From an uncultured Fimbriimonadales bacterium (GTDB lineage: Bacteria; Armatimonadota; Fimbriimonadia; Fimbriimonadales; GBS-DC): DNA of 25,104 bases. This document shows, piece after piece, positions 15,605 through 23,411 of this stretch (the first letter of the stretch is position 1; each line of letters starts with the position of its first letter). The translations under genes were made by a program, and so were the position numbers. Below the pieces are notes generated by a model. It made no database searches. It worked only from the letters and a program-made list of their open reading frames with translations, and had not been told where the DNA came from. The stretch is taken from assembly GCA_937934465.1 (NCBI GenBank), contig CALGZO010000220.1:1-25104 (forward strand). Reading direction: 5' to 3'.

Positions 15605-16570
15605 ATGAGCGCAGCTTACCAAAACATCCTCGATCAAGCGCAAAAACAACTGAGCGAATGGTTGAGCAGCTGCACCCGGCGCGGAAAACTGTCTCGCAAT
15701 ACCATCGCAGTGGGCGTCGTCGCGCTCCATCATCTGCGAGTGGCGAAAACCCTGCCCCTGGAACGCGATAGTGCCGTGACCAAGGGCGGCGAAATGAAAC
15801 TGTCGCGCGGCAGCAAGTTCCGTGAACTGCTACAACAGTATGGCGTCGGCGAGCGATACCTAAAAGAGGTCACCACAAGACAGGCGCATCAGGACGGGCA
15901 ACGCCTGTTAGACGCGCTGCAGTGGGGCGAACCACTAACGCCACTCTCGCCTGCCGAAAGGGAAGAAGTGTTGGACGCTCTGCTGAACACCGTGTTGAAA
16001 AAAGCGCAAGAGCAACTCCAACGCGAGTCGGTGCGCCTGCGACTTGACCAGAACCTCTCACCTTGGGCGTGGATTCGCCAGATTCTGGACGCAACGCGCG
16101 ACCGCTCCTTCGGCATAGTGGAGCAGCACCTCGTGGGCGCGAAGTTGGAAGCGCGATTCCCCAACCAGAATTTTCCCACGCTGCCCGCGCATGCGGCAGA
16201 CGCCCCGACAAGACGCAGCGGCGACTTTGAACTGAGCATAGCCTCTGGAAAAGTGGTGTTCCATGTAACAGCGCGCCCCAGCAGTACGCTTATCCAGAAG
16301 TGTCGTGAAAATTTGGAAAATCGGCTCCTACCTGTAATTCTAACTTCGAGGGAGAAGGAAGCTAACGCAATTGCCTTGGCGGAAGATCAGGGAATCGCCC
16401 ATCAGATTGCCGTCTTGCCAATCGAACACTTTGTGGCGACAAATCTCATCGAGTTCGCGGCGGAGCGGAACATTTCTCTGATGGATGCGCTCAAGGCGAT
16501 TGTCGAGGCTTACAATCGTCGGGTGGACGCTGCTGAAACCAACCTTTCCTGTAAAATCGAGTTGGAATAA
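15605..16570 (+). CDS. Probable restriction endonuclease of the cassette (DUF4928-like)
   Basis: A 321-residue protein directly after vsr, with GAGGTG 4 nt before its ATG. By position it should be the restriction enzyme. From memory it resembles the DUF4928 family that accompanies Dcm-type methyltransferases; I could not check this. Residues 1-150 are helical. Near residue 200 is RRSGDFELSIASGKVVFHVT: Asp207 with a following beta strand could be a nuclease core of PD-(D/E)xK type, with Glu173 upstream as another candidate, but the usual ExK is not clear. Then KCRENLENRLLPVILTSREK. The last 300 bases are visibly richer in A and T than the surrounding genes, suggesting horizontal transfer. Confidence 0.6.
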   Translation: MSAAYQNILDQAQKQLSEWLSSCTRRGKLSRNTIAVGVVALHHLRVAKTLPLERDSAVTKGGEMKLSRGSKFRELLQQYGVGERYLKEVTTRQAHQDGQRLLDALQWGEPLTPLSPAEREEVLDALLNTVLKKAQEQLQRESVRLRLDQNLSPWAWIRQILDATRDRSFGIVEQHLVGAKLEARFPNQNFPTLPAHAADAPTRRSGDFELSIASGKVVFHVTARPSSTLIQKCRENLENRLLPVILTSREKEANAIALAEDQGIAHQIAVLPIEHFVATNLIEFAAERNISLMDALKAIVEAYNRRVDAAETNLSCKIELE

Positions 16571-16578
16571 TCCCCCCC

Positions 16579-16608
16579 TTGACGCGCGAGTCTACCAGTG
16601 GGTATAAT
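16579..16608 (+). promoter_or_regulatory. Sigma-70-type promoter of the ATP synthase operon
   Basis: TTGACG (16579-16584), an 18-nt spacer and TATAAT (16603-16608) preceded by GG. It is the only promoter in the window with a clear -35 as well as a -10. Transcription should start near 16615, giving a leader of about 30 nt that carries AAGGAG (16629-16634), 10 nt before the GTG of atpB. Confidence 0.8.
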
Positions 16609-16644
16609 ACCTGCGTCTAAGGAAGGCGAAGGAGACGCGCATCA

Positions 16645-17397
16645 GTGGAGGAACGGCTGAACACGCTTTGGATTCTCACGCAGACGGGCATCGCCGCAGA
16701 GATTGCGCCGCCCGTCTTCTCCGTGCTTTCAGGAATCGCGGCGCTTGCGCTCGTCGCGTTCGCGCTCGCGGCAACAAGCAACATGCAAAAACGCCCCGGA
16801 CGCCTGCAGAACCTCGCCGAAATCATCTACGAGTTCTTTGACAACCTCGCCGTGAGTCTGGTAGGCGAGCGCGGGCGCAAGTATGTGCCCTTAGCAGGCA
16901 CGATTTTCCTGTTCGTGCTGTTCAGCAACTTGATGGGCTTAATCCCGCCTGGCATTGCCCCCACCGCCAGCTTGAACACCACCATCGCGCTGGCGCTGAT
17001 AGTGATTATCTATGTGCAGTACGAAAGCATTCGCGCGAATGGCGTGGTGGGCTACTTCAAGCACTTTGCGCGTTGGGGCGAAGTGCCTGTGTTCGTCTCG
17101 CCGCTGATGTTCATCATCGAGGTCGTCAGCGAGTTGGCGAAGCCTGTCTCGCTCTCTGTGCGTCTGTACGCCAACATGTTTGGCAAGGAGCAGGTGACGC
17201 TCGCGCTGATTACGGCGTTGGCAGTGCCGCTGTTCAAATCGGCGTATATCCCGTTGCCGATTCAGTTTCCTGTGATGATGCTGGGCTTGCTGGTGGCGTT
17301 CGTGCAGGCGTTCGTGTTCGCGCTGCTGACGCTGATTTACCTCGCGCTGGCGACCGAGCATGCCGACCATCACGGCGAACATGCACATGCGCATTAG
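16645..17397 (+). CDS. atpB: ATP synthase Fo subunit a
   Basis: The stator half-channel for the coupling ion. The 250-residue membrane protein has about five to six hydrophobic helices. The essential Arg173 lies in PVSLSVRLYANMFGKEQV, the family signature in helix 4, and FSNLMGLIPPG marks the earlier conserved loop. The start is GTG at 16645, supported by AAGGAG 10 nt upstream; no suitable ATG exists. The last 13 residues (EHADHHGEHAHAH) are His-rich, unusual for this subunit and perhaps metal-binding. First gene of the operon. Confidence 0.95.
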   Translation: MEERLNTLWILTQTGIAAEIAPPVFSVLSGIAALALVAFALAATSNMQKRPGRLQNLAEIIYEFFDNLAVSLVGERGRKYVPLAGTIFLFVLFSNLMGLIPPGIAPTASLNTTIALALIVIIYVQYESIRANGVVGYFKHFARWGEVPVFVSPLMFIIEVVSELAKPVSLSVRLYANMFGKEQVTLALITALAVPLFKSAYIPLPIQFPVMMLGLLVAFVQAFVFALLTLIYLALATEHADHHGEHAHAH

Positions 17398-17404
17398 ACG
17401 ATTT

Positions 17405-17446
17405 CCTCTCGGCTGAGAGGAGCCCCTCCGCACGGAAGCGCGGAGG
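17405..17446 (+). promoter_or_regulatory. Two tandem hairpins between atpB and atpE
   Basis: First stem CCTCTC/GAGAGG (17405-17410, 17415-17420) with loop GGCT. Second stem CCTCCGC/GCGGAGG (17425-17431, 17440-17446) with an 8-nt loop. Both lie between the atpB stop and the strong AAGGAGG of atpE. They may act as processing or stabilising structures that help raise expression of the c subunit, needed in many copies. The CCTCC arm could alternatively pair with the atpE Shine-Dalgarno. Confidence 0.5.
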
Positions 17447-17475
17447 TATCACCTAAAACAAGGAGGATAGCGAAC

Positions 17476-17742
17476 ATGAACTTCGAGGTAGGTACAGGAC
17501 TGTATCTGATGGGTTTGGCGTTGGCAGTCGGCTTGGGCTTGCCGATTGCCGTGATTGGCGCGGCGCTGGGTCAAGGGCGCGCGGCGGCGGGCGCGATGGA
17601 AGGCATGGCGCGACAACCAGAAATCGCAGGGCGTATCCAGACAGGTATGATCCTCGCGCTGGCGTTTATCGAGTCGCTCGTGCTGTTCTCGTTCGTCATC
17701 TTCTTCCTGTTGCAAGGACGCCTGCCCACTGTCGGTCAGTAA
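17476..17742 (+). CDS. atpE: ATP synthase Fo subunit c
   Basis: An 88-residue two-helix protein forming the rotor ring. The ion-binding carboxylate is Glu66 in LALAFIESLVLF; the polar loop is R46-Q47-P48. Gln33 and Ser67 are also present, as in Na+-binding c subunits, but Tyr is replaced by Phe71 and Thr by Leu68, so the coupling ion is uncertain. The helix-1 glycine pattern is altered: V26-x-G28-x-A30-x-G32-x-G34, with Pro23 nearby. AAGGAGG (17460-17466) is 9 nt before the ATG, the strongest Shine-Dalgarno in the operon. Preceded by two hairpins. Confidence 0.96.
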   Translation: MNFEVGTGLYLMGLALAVGLGLPIAVIGAALGQGRAAAGAMEGMARQPEIAGRIQTGMILALAFIESLVLFSFVIFFLLQGRLPTVGQ

Positions 17743-17751
17743 GCGATTAGT

Positions 17752-17776
17752 CGGGGGCGGTAATGCGCTGCCCCCG
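17752..17776 (+). promoter_or_regulatory. Hairpin between atpE and atpF
   Basis: CGGGGGC (17752-17758) pairs with GCCCCCG (17770-17776) over an 11-nt loop. It ends just before the atpF ribosome-binding site AGGAGG (17778-17783). It may protect the 3' end of atpE mRNA or dampen read-through into atpF. No T tract follows. Confidence 0.5.
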
Positions 17777-17793
17777 CAGGAGGTTTTCTAACG

Positions 17794-18351
17794 ATGCCCA
17801 ATCTTTTGACGCATCTACCGAACCTGCTCGGCGCAGCGGAAGGCGAAGGCGGCGGCTTGCTCAAGCTGCTCGGAATCGACTTCAACATCCTGATTATCCA
17901 AATCGTCGGGTTCCTGCTGCTGCTGTGGGTGATGACCAAGTTCTTCTGGAAACCGCTGGGCAATATGCTCGAATCGCGGCGACAGGATATCAACGCCACC
18001 TACGACAAAATCGAAGCCGACCGCCGCGCGATGGAGCAGCTGCGCAGCGAGTACGAGGCGCGACTGGCGCAGATTGAAGCTGAGGCGCGCGAGCGTATCC
18101 AGCAAGCCGTCGGCGAGGCGCAACAGCTGCGCGACCAAATCGTCGCCGACGCCCGACGCCAAGCCGACGAAATCGTCGCACGCGCCCAAGAACAGGCGCA
18201 ACTGGAGAGCGAAAAACTGCGCAGCGAACTCCAAACCTATGTCGCCGAACTCACCCTGCGCACGACCGAACGCCTGCTGCGCGAGGAGATGACCGACGAA
18301 CGCCACCGCAGGCTCGTGCAGGAGTTTATCCAGACGGCGGAGGTGCGCTAA
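17794..18351 (+). CDS. atpF: ATP synthase Fo subunit b
   Basis: The peripheral stalk. The 185-residue protein has a short N-terminal segment, one transmembrane helix (about residues 28-50, FNILIIQIVGFLLLLWVMTKFFW) and a long charged coiled coil rich in Ala, Arg, Glu and Gln up to the C-terminus. The start at 17794 is set by AGGAGG 10 nt upstream. Its stop codon directly abuts the atpH ATG (TAAATG). Only one b gene is seen, so the stalk is probably a homodimer. Confidence 0.93.
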   Translation: MPNLLTHLPNLLGAAEGEGGGLLKLLGIDFNILIIQIVGFLLLLWVMTKFFWKPLGNMLESRRQDINATYDKIEADRRAMEQLRSEYEARLAQIEAEARERIQQAVGEAQQLRDQIVADARRQADEIVARAQEQAQLESEKLRSELQTYVAELTLRTTERLLREEMTDERHRRLVQEFIQTAEVR

Positions 18352-18927
18352 ATGGTCGATATCCGCGTCGCCCGACGGTACGCCCGCGCCCTGTTCGAAG
18401 TCGCGCTGAAGCAGAACCTGCTCCAGCCTACCGCCGACGACCTCGCAGCGCTACGCACCCTGCTGGAGCAGTCGGCGGAGCTGCGCGCCTTCTTCTACAG
18501 CCCGCTCATCCCGCGCGACCGCAAAATCCAGCGACTGCGCGAGGCGCTCCAAGCACAAGTGCAGCCCCACACCTTGCGCTTGCTGGAGCTGCTCATCGAA
18601 AAGCGACGCGAGAAGTTCCTCGAGGCGGTCTGTGAAGAGTTCCGCAAGCTCCAAGAGGCGCATCAGGGCGTGGTGAGAGCGACCATCGAGTCGGCTACGC
18701 CACTCACCGAGGCGGAACAGAACGGCATCGTCCAAAAACTCCAGCAAAGCACGGGCAAAACAATCATCCCGACCTTCGAGGTGAACCCCGACCTCATCGG
18801 GGGCGTGCGCGTGCAGATGGGCGACTATCAAATCGACGGAACCCTGCGCGGCGCGTTAGACCGCCTGCGCGACCACATCACGCTCGAAATCGAGCGACGC
18901 GGCGCACGCGCCGCCCGCACAGAGTAA
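18352..18927 (+). CDS. atpH: ATP synthase F1 subunit delta
   Basis: Links the stalk to the top of the F1 head. The 191-residue protein opens with RVARRYARALFEVA, typical of the helical N-terminal domain. It ends with VNPDLIGGVRVQMGDYQIDGTLRGALDRLRD, close to the family signature (GG-x-R-x-x-x-GD-x-x-x-DG-S/T). The ATG follows the atpF stop with no gap. The small C-terminal Arg-rich tail is not unusual. Confidence 0.94.
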   Translation: MVDIRVARRYARALFEVALKQNLLQPTADDLAALRTLLEQSAELRAFFYSPLIPRDRKIQRLREALQAQVQPHTLRLLELLIEKRREKFLEAVCEEFRKLQEAHQGVVRATIESATPLTEAEQNGIVQKLQQSTGKTIIPTFEVNPDLIGGVRVQMGDYQIDGTLRGALDRLRDHITLEIERRGARAARTE

Positions 18928-18940
18928 GCGAGGTGCAATC

Positions 18941-20479
18941 ATGGCAATCCGACCCGAAGAGATTACGAGCATCTTAGCGAAGGAAATAGAGACCGCCGAC
19001 GGCAAGCCCGTCGCTGAGAGCGTCGGCACAATCCTGCAAGTGGGCGACGGCATCGCGCGCGTGTACGGGCTACCCGACGCGCAGATGGGCGAGCTGCTGG
19101 AGTTCCCCCACGAAGTGATGGGCATGGTGCTGAACCTCGAGGAGGACAGCATCGGCGTGATTGTGTTAGGCTCTGACGAGGAACTCAAAGAGGGCGACCC
19201 CGTTAAGCGCACGGGGCGTATCGCGGAAGTGCCTGTCGGCAAGGCGTTGCTGGGGCGCGTGGTCGACGCGCTCGGACGACCACTTGACGGCAAGGGTCCC
19301 ATCGTCGCCGAAGAATACCGCCGTATCGAAGTGATTGCGCCGGGCGTCATCACGCGCCAACCTGTTAAGGAGCCGCTGCAGACGGGCATCAAAGCCATCG
19401 ACGCGATGATTCCCATCGGACGCGGGCAGCGCGAGCTCATCATTGGCGACCGCTCCACAGGCAAAACCGCTATCGTGATGGACACCTTCATCAACCAGAA
19501 GCAGACTCATCAGACCGACTCGCCTGTGTATTGTATCTATGTGGCGGTGGGTCAGAAGATGGCGGCGGTCGCGCGGTTCGTGGACACGCTGGAACGCTAC
19601 GGCGCGATGGAATATTCGATTGTGGTGGTAGCGTCCGCGAGCGACCCGAACAGTCTGCAATACCTCGCGCCCTACACGGGCTGCGCGATGGGCGAATACT
19701 TCCGCGACAACGGCATGCATGCGCTGGTGGTGTACGACGACCTTTCGAAGCACGCGCAGGCGTATCGCGCTGTGTCGCTGCTGCTACGCCGTCCGCCGGG
19801 GCGCGAGGCGTATCCGGGCGATGTGTTCTACTTGCACTCGCGCCTGCTGGAGCGCGCCGCGAAGATGTCCGACGAGCGCGGCGGCGGCTCGCTGACTGCG
19901 CTGCCCATCATCGAAACCCAAGCGGGCGATGTGTCGGCGTACATCCCCACGAATGTCATCTCCATCACCGACGGGCAGATTTACTTGGAGCCGAGCCTGT
20001 TCTACGCAGGTATCCGCCCTGCGATTAATGTGGGTATCTCGGTCAGTCGCGTGGGCGGCGACGCGCAAATCCGCGCCATGAAGCAGGTCGCGGGACGCTT
20101 GCGCTTGGACATGGCGCAGTTCCGCGAGGTGCAGGCGTTCGCGCAGTTCGCCTCCGACTTGGACCGCGCCACGCAGCTGCAGCTCGCGCGCGGACTGCGT
20201 CTGCAGGAGGTGCTCAAGCAGCCTCAGTTTGTGCCGATGCCCGTCGAGGAGCAGGTGATGATTATCTTCGCGGGCACGCAGGGCTACCTCGACGACATCC
20301 CCGTTGAGAAGGTGCGTGCGTTCGAGGAGGGCTTCCACCCCTACATGCGCGAGAAGTACCCCGAACTCGGCGAGAAAATTCGGCGTGAGAAGAAGCTCGA
20401 CGAGGAGACGGAGCGCACGCTGCGCGCGGCGATTGAGGAGTACAAAGCGAAGTTCATACAGGAGAACGGGCTGGCATGA
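18941..20479 (+). CDS. atpA: ATP synthase F1 subunit alpha
   Basis: The regulatory nucleotide-binding subunit of the F1 head. The 512-residue length is normal. Walker A is GDRSTGKT (169-176), with Ser where most alpha subunits have Gln; the Walker B region is ALVVYDDLSKHA (about 261-272). The arginine finger is Arg370 in GISVSRVGGDAQ. The segment PPGREAYPGDVFYLHSRLLE and the C-terminal helical domain are standard. Ribosome-binding site GAGGTG lies 5 nt before the ATG. The stop overlaps the start of atpG as ATGA. Confidence 0.97.
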   Translation: MAIRPEEITSILAKEIETADGKPVAESVGTILQVGDGIARVYGLPDAQMGELLEFPHEVMGMVLNLEEDSIGVIVLGSDEELKEGDPVKRTGRIAEVPVGKALLGRVVDALGRPLDGKGPIVAEEYRRIEVIAPGVITRQPVKEPLQTGIKAIDAMIPIGRGQRELIIGDRSTGKTAIVMDTFINQKQTHQTDSPVYCIYVAVGQKMAAVARFVDTLERYGAMEYSIVVVASASDPNSLQYLAPYTGCAMGEYFRDNGMHALVVYDDLSKHAQAYRAVSLLLRRPPGREAYPGDVFYLHSRLLERAAKMSDERGGGSLTALPIIETQAGDVSAYIPTNVISITDGQIYLEPSLFYAGIRPAINVGISVSRVGGDAQIRAMKQVAGRLRLDMAQFREVQAFAQFASDLDRATQLQLARGLRLQEVLKQPQFVPMPVEEQVMIIFAGTQGYLDDIPVEKVRAFEEGFHPYMREKYPELGEKIRREKKLDEETERTLRAAIEEYKAKFIQENGLA

Positions 20480-21342
20480 GGACGCTGCGAGGCATGCGGG
20501 CGCGGATCCGCGCCGCGAAGAGCATCCAGCAGATTACGCGGGCGATGAAGTTGGTCTCCGCCGCGCGCCTGCGCCGTGCGCAAGACCGCGTGCTGGCGGC
20601 GCGCCCCTACGCCCAGCGCATGCACGATGTGCTGCAGGAACTCGGACGCGCGGGCGAGCTGCCCGACCATCCCCTGCTCCAAAAGCGCGAGCCGCGCACC
20701 TACGGGTTCGTACTGGCGACCTCCGACCGCGGGCTGTGCGGCTCGTATAACATGAACCTCATCCGCGCGCAGCAGAACGCCCTGCGCGATATGCAGCTGC
20801 GCCCCGAACAGGTGCAGCTCATCTGCGTTGGGCGGCGGGGCTATCAGTTCTTCAGCAAGCGCGGCTACAACATCGCGCTCTACCGCTCGATGCCCACTGC
20901 GGGCGCAGGGCTGGAAGACGCCCGCGCCGTCGCCGACGCCGTGCAGGAGATGTTCGTCAACGGCGCGGTGGACCGCGTCTACCTCATCTATTCGCAGTTC
21001 ATCAACCCTGTCACCCAACGCCCCACGATACTCCCGCTGCTGCCCATCGAGCCGCCCGCAGGCGAGGACGACGGCGTGAAATACGACTTCGTGTTTGAAC
21101 CGTCGGCGGAGGAGCTGCTCCAACGCCTGCTGCCGCGCTACCTGCTGACCGAAGTGCTACAGGCGCTGCTGGAAGCCAGCGCGAGCGAACACGGCGCACG
21201 CATGACCGCCATGTCGATGGCGAGCGACAACGCAAGCAAGATGATCCAAGAGCTCACGCTCACCATGAACCGCCTGCGCCAAGCGGCAATCACGAAAGAA
21301 ATCGCCGAAGTGGTCGGCGGCGCAGAGGCGTTGAAAGGCTGA
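20476..21342 (+). CDS. atpG: ATP synthase F1 subunit gamma
   Basis: The central rotor shaft, 288 residues. The N-terminal helix reads RIRAAKSIQQITRAMKLVSA and the C-terminal helix MTAMSMASDNASKMIQELTL followed by NRLRQAAITKEIAEVVGGAEAL; both are signatures of the family. The middle domain contains LATSDRGLCGSYNMN. It overlaps atpA by 4 nt. In most operons atpD and atpC come next. Here a palindrome and acs follow instead, so beta and epsilon must be encoded elsewhere. Confidence 0.96.
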   Translation: MRTLRGMRARIRAAKSIQQITRAMKLVSAARLRRAQDRVLAARPYAQRMHDVLQELGRAGELPDHPLLQKREPRTYGFVLATSDRGLCGSYNMNLIRAQQNALRDMQLRPEQVQLICVGRRGYQFFSKRGYNIALYRSMPTAGAGLEDARAVADAVQEMFVNGAVDRVYLIYSQFINPVTQRPTILPLLPIEPPAGEDDGVKYDFVFEPSAEELLQRLLPRYLLTEVLQALLEASASEHGARMTAMSMASDNASKMIQELTLTMNRLRQAAITKEIAEVVGGAEALKG

Positions 21343-21343
21343 C

Positions 21344-21373
21344 TGTAGCACGGGCATTCTTGTCCGTGCTACA
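21344..21373. repeat. Palindromic element after atpG (possible dispersed repeat or terminator)
   Basis: TGTAGCACGG (21344-21353) pairs perfectly with CCGTGCTACA (21364-21373). Pairing can continue with G-T, C-G and A-T pairs to a 4-nt loop, 13 bp in all. It starts 1 nt after the atpG stop codon. There is no T tract. The 'cacgggcattcttgtccgtg' core resembles dispersed palindromes seen in some bacterial genomes; whether it recurs in this genome cannot be tested here. Confidence 0.55.
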
Positions 21374-21423
21374 GTGCAGTGCGCGTCGTCCAGCCTGCAG
21401 GAAAATCGCAGTCAGGCGCGAAA

Positions 21424-21440
21424 CTCCTTTCCGAAGGAGG
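21424..21440 (+). promoter_or_regulatory. Hairpin sequestering the acs ribosome-binding site
   Basis: CTCCTT (21424-21429), loop TCCG, AAGGAG (21434-21439). The right arm is the Shine-Dalgarno AAGGAGG, 8 nt before the acs ATG. The loop UCCG belongs to the UNCG tetraloop class, although closed by a U-A pair. Translation could therefore depend on opening this hairpin. Confidence 0.5.
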
Positions 21441-21448
21441 CGACGACG

Positions 21449-23404
21449 ATGCAACCGACTGCAATCGATGCACTCTTGCAAGAGACGCGCACTTTTCCGC
21501 CCGCTGAGGCGTTCCGAAAGCAGGCAAATATCAACGATCCGACCATCTATGAGCGAGCGGCGCAGGACTTTGTGGCGTTCTGGGCGCAGCAAGCGGAGCA
21601 GTTATTGGAGTGGTTCGAGCCGTGGCAGACCCCGCTGGAGTGGCAGCCGCCCTACGCGAAGTGGTTCGTCGGGGGCAAACTGAACGCTTGCCACAACTGC
21701 GTGGACCGTCATGTGCGCACTTGGCGACGCAATAAAGCCGCGCTGATTTGGGAGGGCGAGCCGGGCGATACGCGCGTGCTGACCTACGGCGACCTGCACC
21801 GCGAGGTTCAACAGTTCGCCAACGCGCTCAAGTCGCTCGGCGTGCAGAAAGGCGACCGTGTGTGTATCTATATGCCGATGATTCCCGAAGCGGTGATTGC
21901 GATGCTGGCGTGCGCTCGTATCGGCGCGCCGCACTCGGTGGTGTTCGGCGGCTTCAGCGCGGAGGCTCTGGCAGACCGCATCAACGACGCGCAAGCGAAA
22001 GCGCTCATCACGGCTGACGGCGGCTGGCGACGCGGCAACATCGTGCCGCTCAAACACAACGCCGACGACGCCCTGCGCCATACCCCCAGCATCGAGACCG
22101 TCATCGTCTACCAGCGCATCGGCGGCGACTACGCCGTGAATATGCAGGACGGGCGCGACCACTGGTGGCACGACCTGATGCGCGACGCACCGCTCACTTG
22201 CCCCGCCGAGCCGATGGACAGCGAAGACCTGCTCTACCTGCTCTACACCTCAGGCTCCACAGGCAAACCCAAAGGGATTATGCACACCACAGGCGGCTAC
22301 ATGACGGGCGTTACGCTCACCGCAAAGTGGGTGTTCGACCTCAAAGACGAGGATGTCTATTGGTGTACCGCCGATGTCGGCTGGGTGACAGGGCATAGCT
22401 ATATCGTGTACGGACCGCTATCGAACGGCGCGACCTGTATCCTCTACGAGGGCGCGCCCGACTACCCCGACCGCGACCGTTTCTGGGCAATCGTGGAGAA
22501 GTACCGCGCGACCATCCTCTATACCGCGCCGACCGCCATCCGCGCGTTCATGAAGTGGGGCGAACAGTACCCCCAACGGCACGACCTGAGCAGCCTGCGC
22601 TTGCTGGGCAGCGTGGGAGAACCAATCAACCCCGAAGCGTGGATGTGGTACCACGAACACATCGGCGGCGGACGATGCCCCATCGTGGACACATGGTGGC
22701 AAACCGAGACGGGCGCGATTATGATTACACCCCTCCCCGGAATCACGACCACCAAGCCCGGCTCCGCCACGAGACCTTTCCCAGGCATCGCCGCCGCCAT
22801 TCTGAACGATCAGGGGCAGCCTGTGGACGCTAACCACGGCGGCTACTTGGTCATCACGCAACCGTGGCCATCGATGACGCGCGGGCTGTGGGGCGACCCC
22901 GAACGGTTCGTGCAGACCTACTGGAGCAAGTACGAGGGCGTCTACTTCACGGGCGACGGCGCACGCCAAGACAACGACGGCTACTTCTGGCTGCTCGGGC
23001 GCGTGGATGATGTGATTAATGTGTCGGGACACCGACTCAGCACGATGGAGGTGGAGAGCGCGCTGGTAGACCACCCCGCCGTCGCCGAGGCAGCCGTGAT
23101 TGGCATCCACCACGACATCAAGGGGCAGGGCGTGGCGGCGTTCGTGATTGTGAAGGAGGGCTACACCGCAGACGACGCCCTGCAAAACGCCCTCAAGCAG
23201 CATGTGGCGCAAAAAATCGGCGCCATCGCCCGACCCGACCAGATAATCTTCACGGCGGAGCTGCCCAAGACGCGCAGCGGCAAGATTATGCGCCGCCTGC
23301 TGCGCGATATCGCGGAAGGGCGCGCCCTCGGCGACACCACCACTCTCGCCGACCCCGCCGTGGTGCAAGCCCTCAAAGAGAAGTACGAAGGGCAAGAGGA
23401 GTAA
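21449..23404 (+). CDS. acs: Acetyl-CoA synthetase (AMP-forming)
   Basis: Activates acetate to acetyl-CoA through acetyl-AMP. The 651-residue cytoplasmic enzyme has the full family architecture: an N-terminal FEPWQTPLEWQPPYAKWFVG block, the P-loop-like YTSGSTGKPKG (266-276), TADVGWVTGHSYIVYGPL, WWQTETGA, YFTGDGARQDNDGYFWLLGR, and the C-terminal PKTRSGKIMRR with Lys612, the lysine acetylated in regulated homologues. The start at 21449 is fixed by AAGGAGG 8 nt before it; the in-frame GTG at 21374 lies upstream of that site. No deacetylase or acetyltransferase gene is near. A hairpin covers the ribosome-binding site. Confidence 0.97.
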   Translation: MQPTAIDALLQETRTFPPAEAFRKQANINDPTIYERAAQDFVAFWAQQAEQLLEWFEPWQTPLEWQPPYAKWFVGGKLNACHNCVDRHVRTWRRNKAALIWEGEPGDTRVLTYGDLHREVQQFANALKSLGVQKGDRVCIYMPMIPEAVIAMLACARIGAPHSVVFGGFSAEALADRINDAQAKALITADGGWRRGNIVPLKHNADDALRHTPSIETVIVYQRIGGDYAVNMQDGRDHWWHDLMRDAPLTCPAEPMDSEDLLYLLYTSGSTGKPKGIMHTTGGYMTGVTLTAKWVFDLKDEDVYWCTADVGWVTGHSYIVYGPLSNGATCILYEGAPDYPDRDRFWAIVEKYRATILYTAPTAIRAFMKWGEQYPQRHDLSSLRLLGSVGEPINPEAWMWYHEHIGGGRCPIVDTWWQTETGAIMITPLPGITTTKPGSATRPFPGIAAAILNDQGQPVDANHGGYLVITQPWPSMTRGLWGDPERFVQTYWSKYEGVYFTGDGARQDNDGYFWLLGRVDDVINVSGHRLSTMEVESALVDHPAVAEAAVIGIHHDIKGQGVAAFVIVKEGYTADDALQNALKQHVAQKIGAIARPDQIIFTAELPKTRSGKIMRRLLRDIAEGRALGDTTTLADPAVVQALKEKYEGQEE

Positions 23405-23411
23405 AAACGCG

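Noticed and set aside
13863..16570. Controller (C) protein gene for the restriction-modification cassette
   Set aside because: No small helix-turn-helix frame with a plausible start is found within or beside the cassette.
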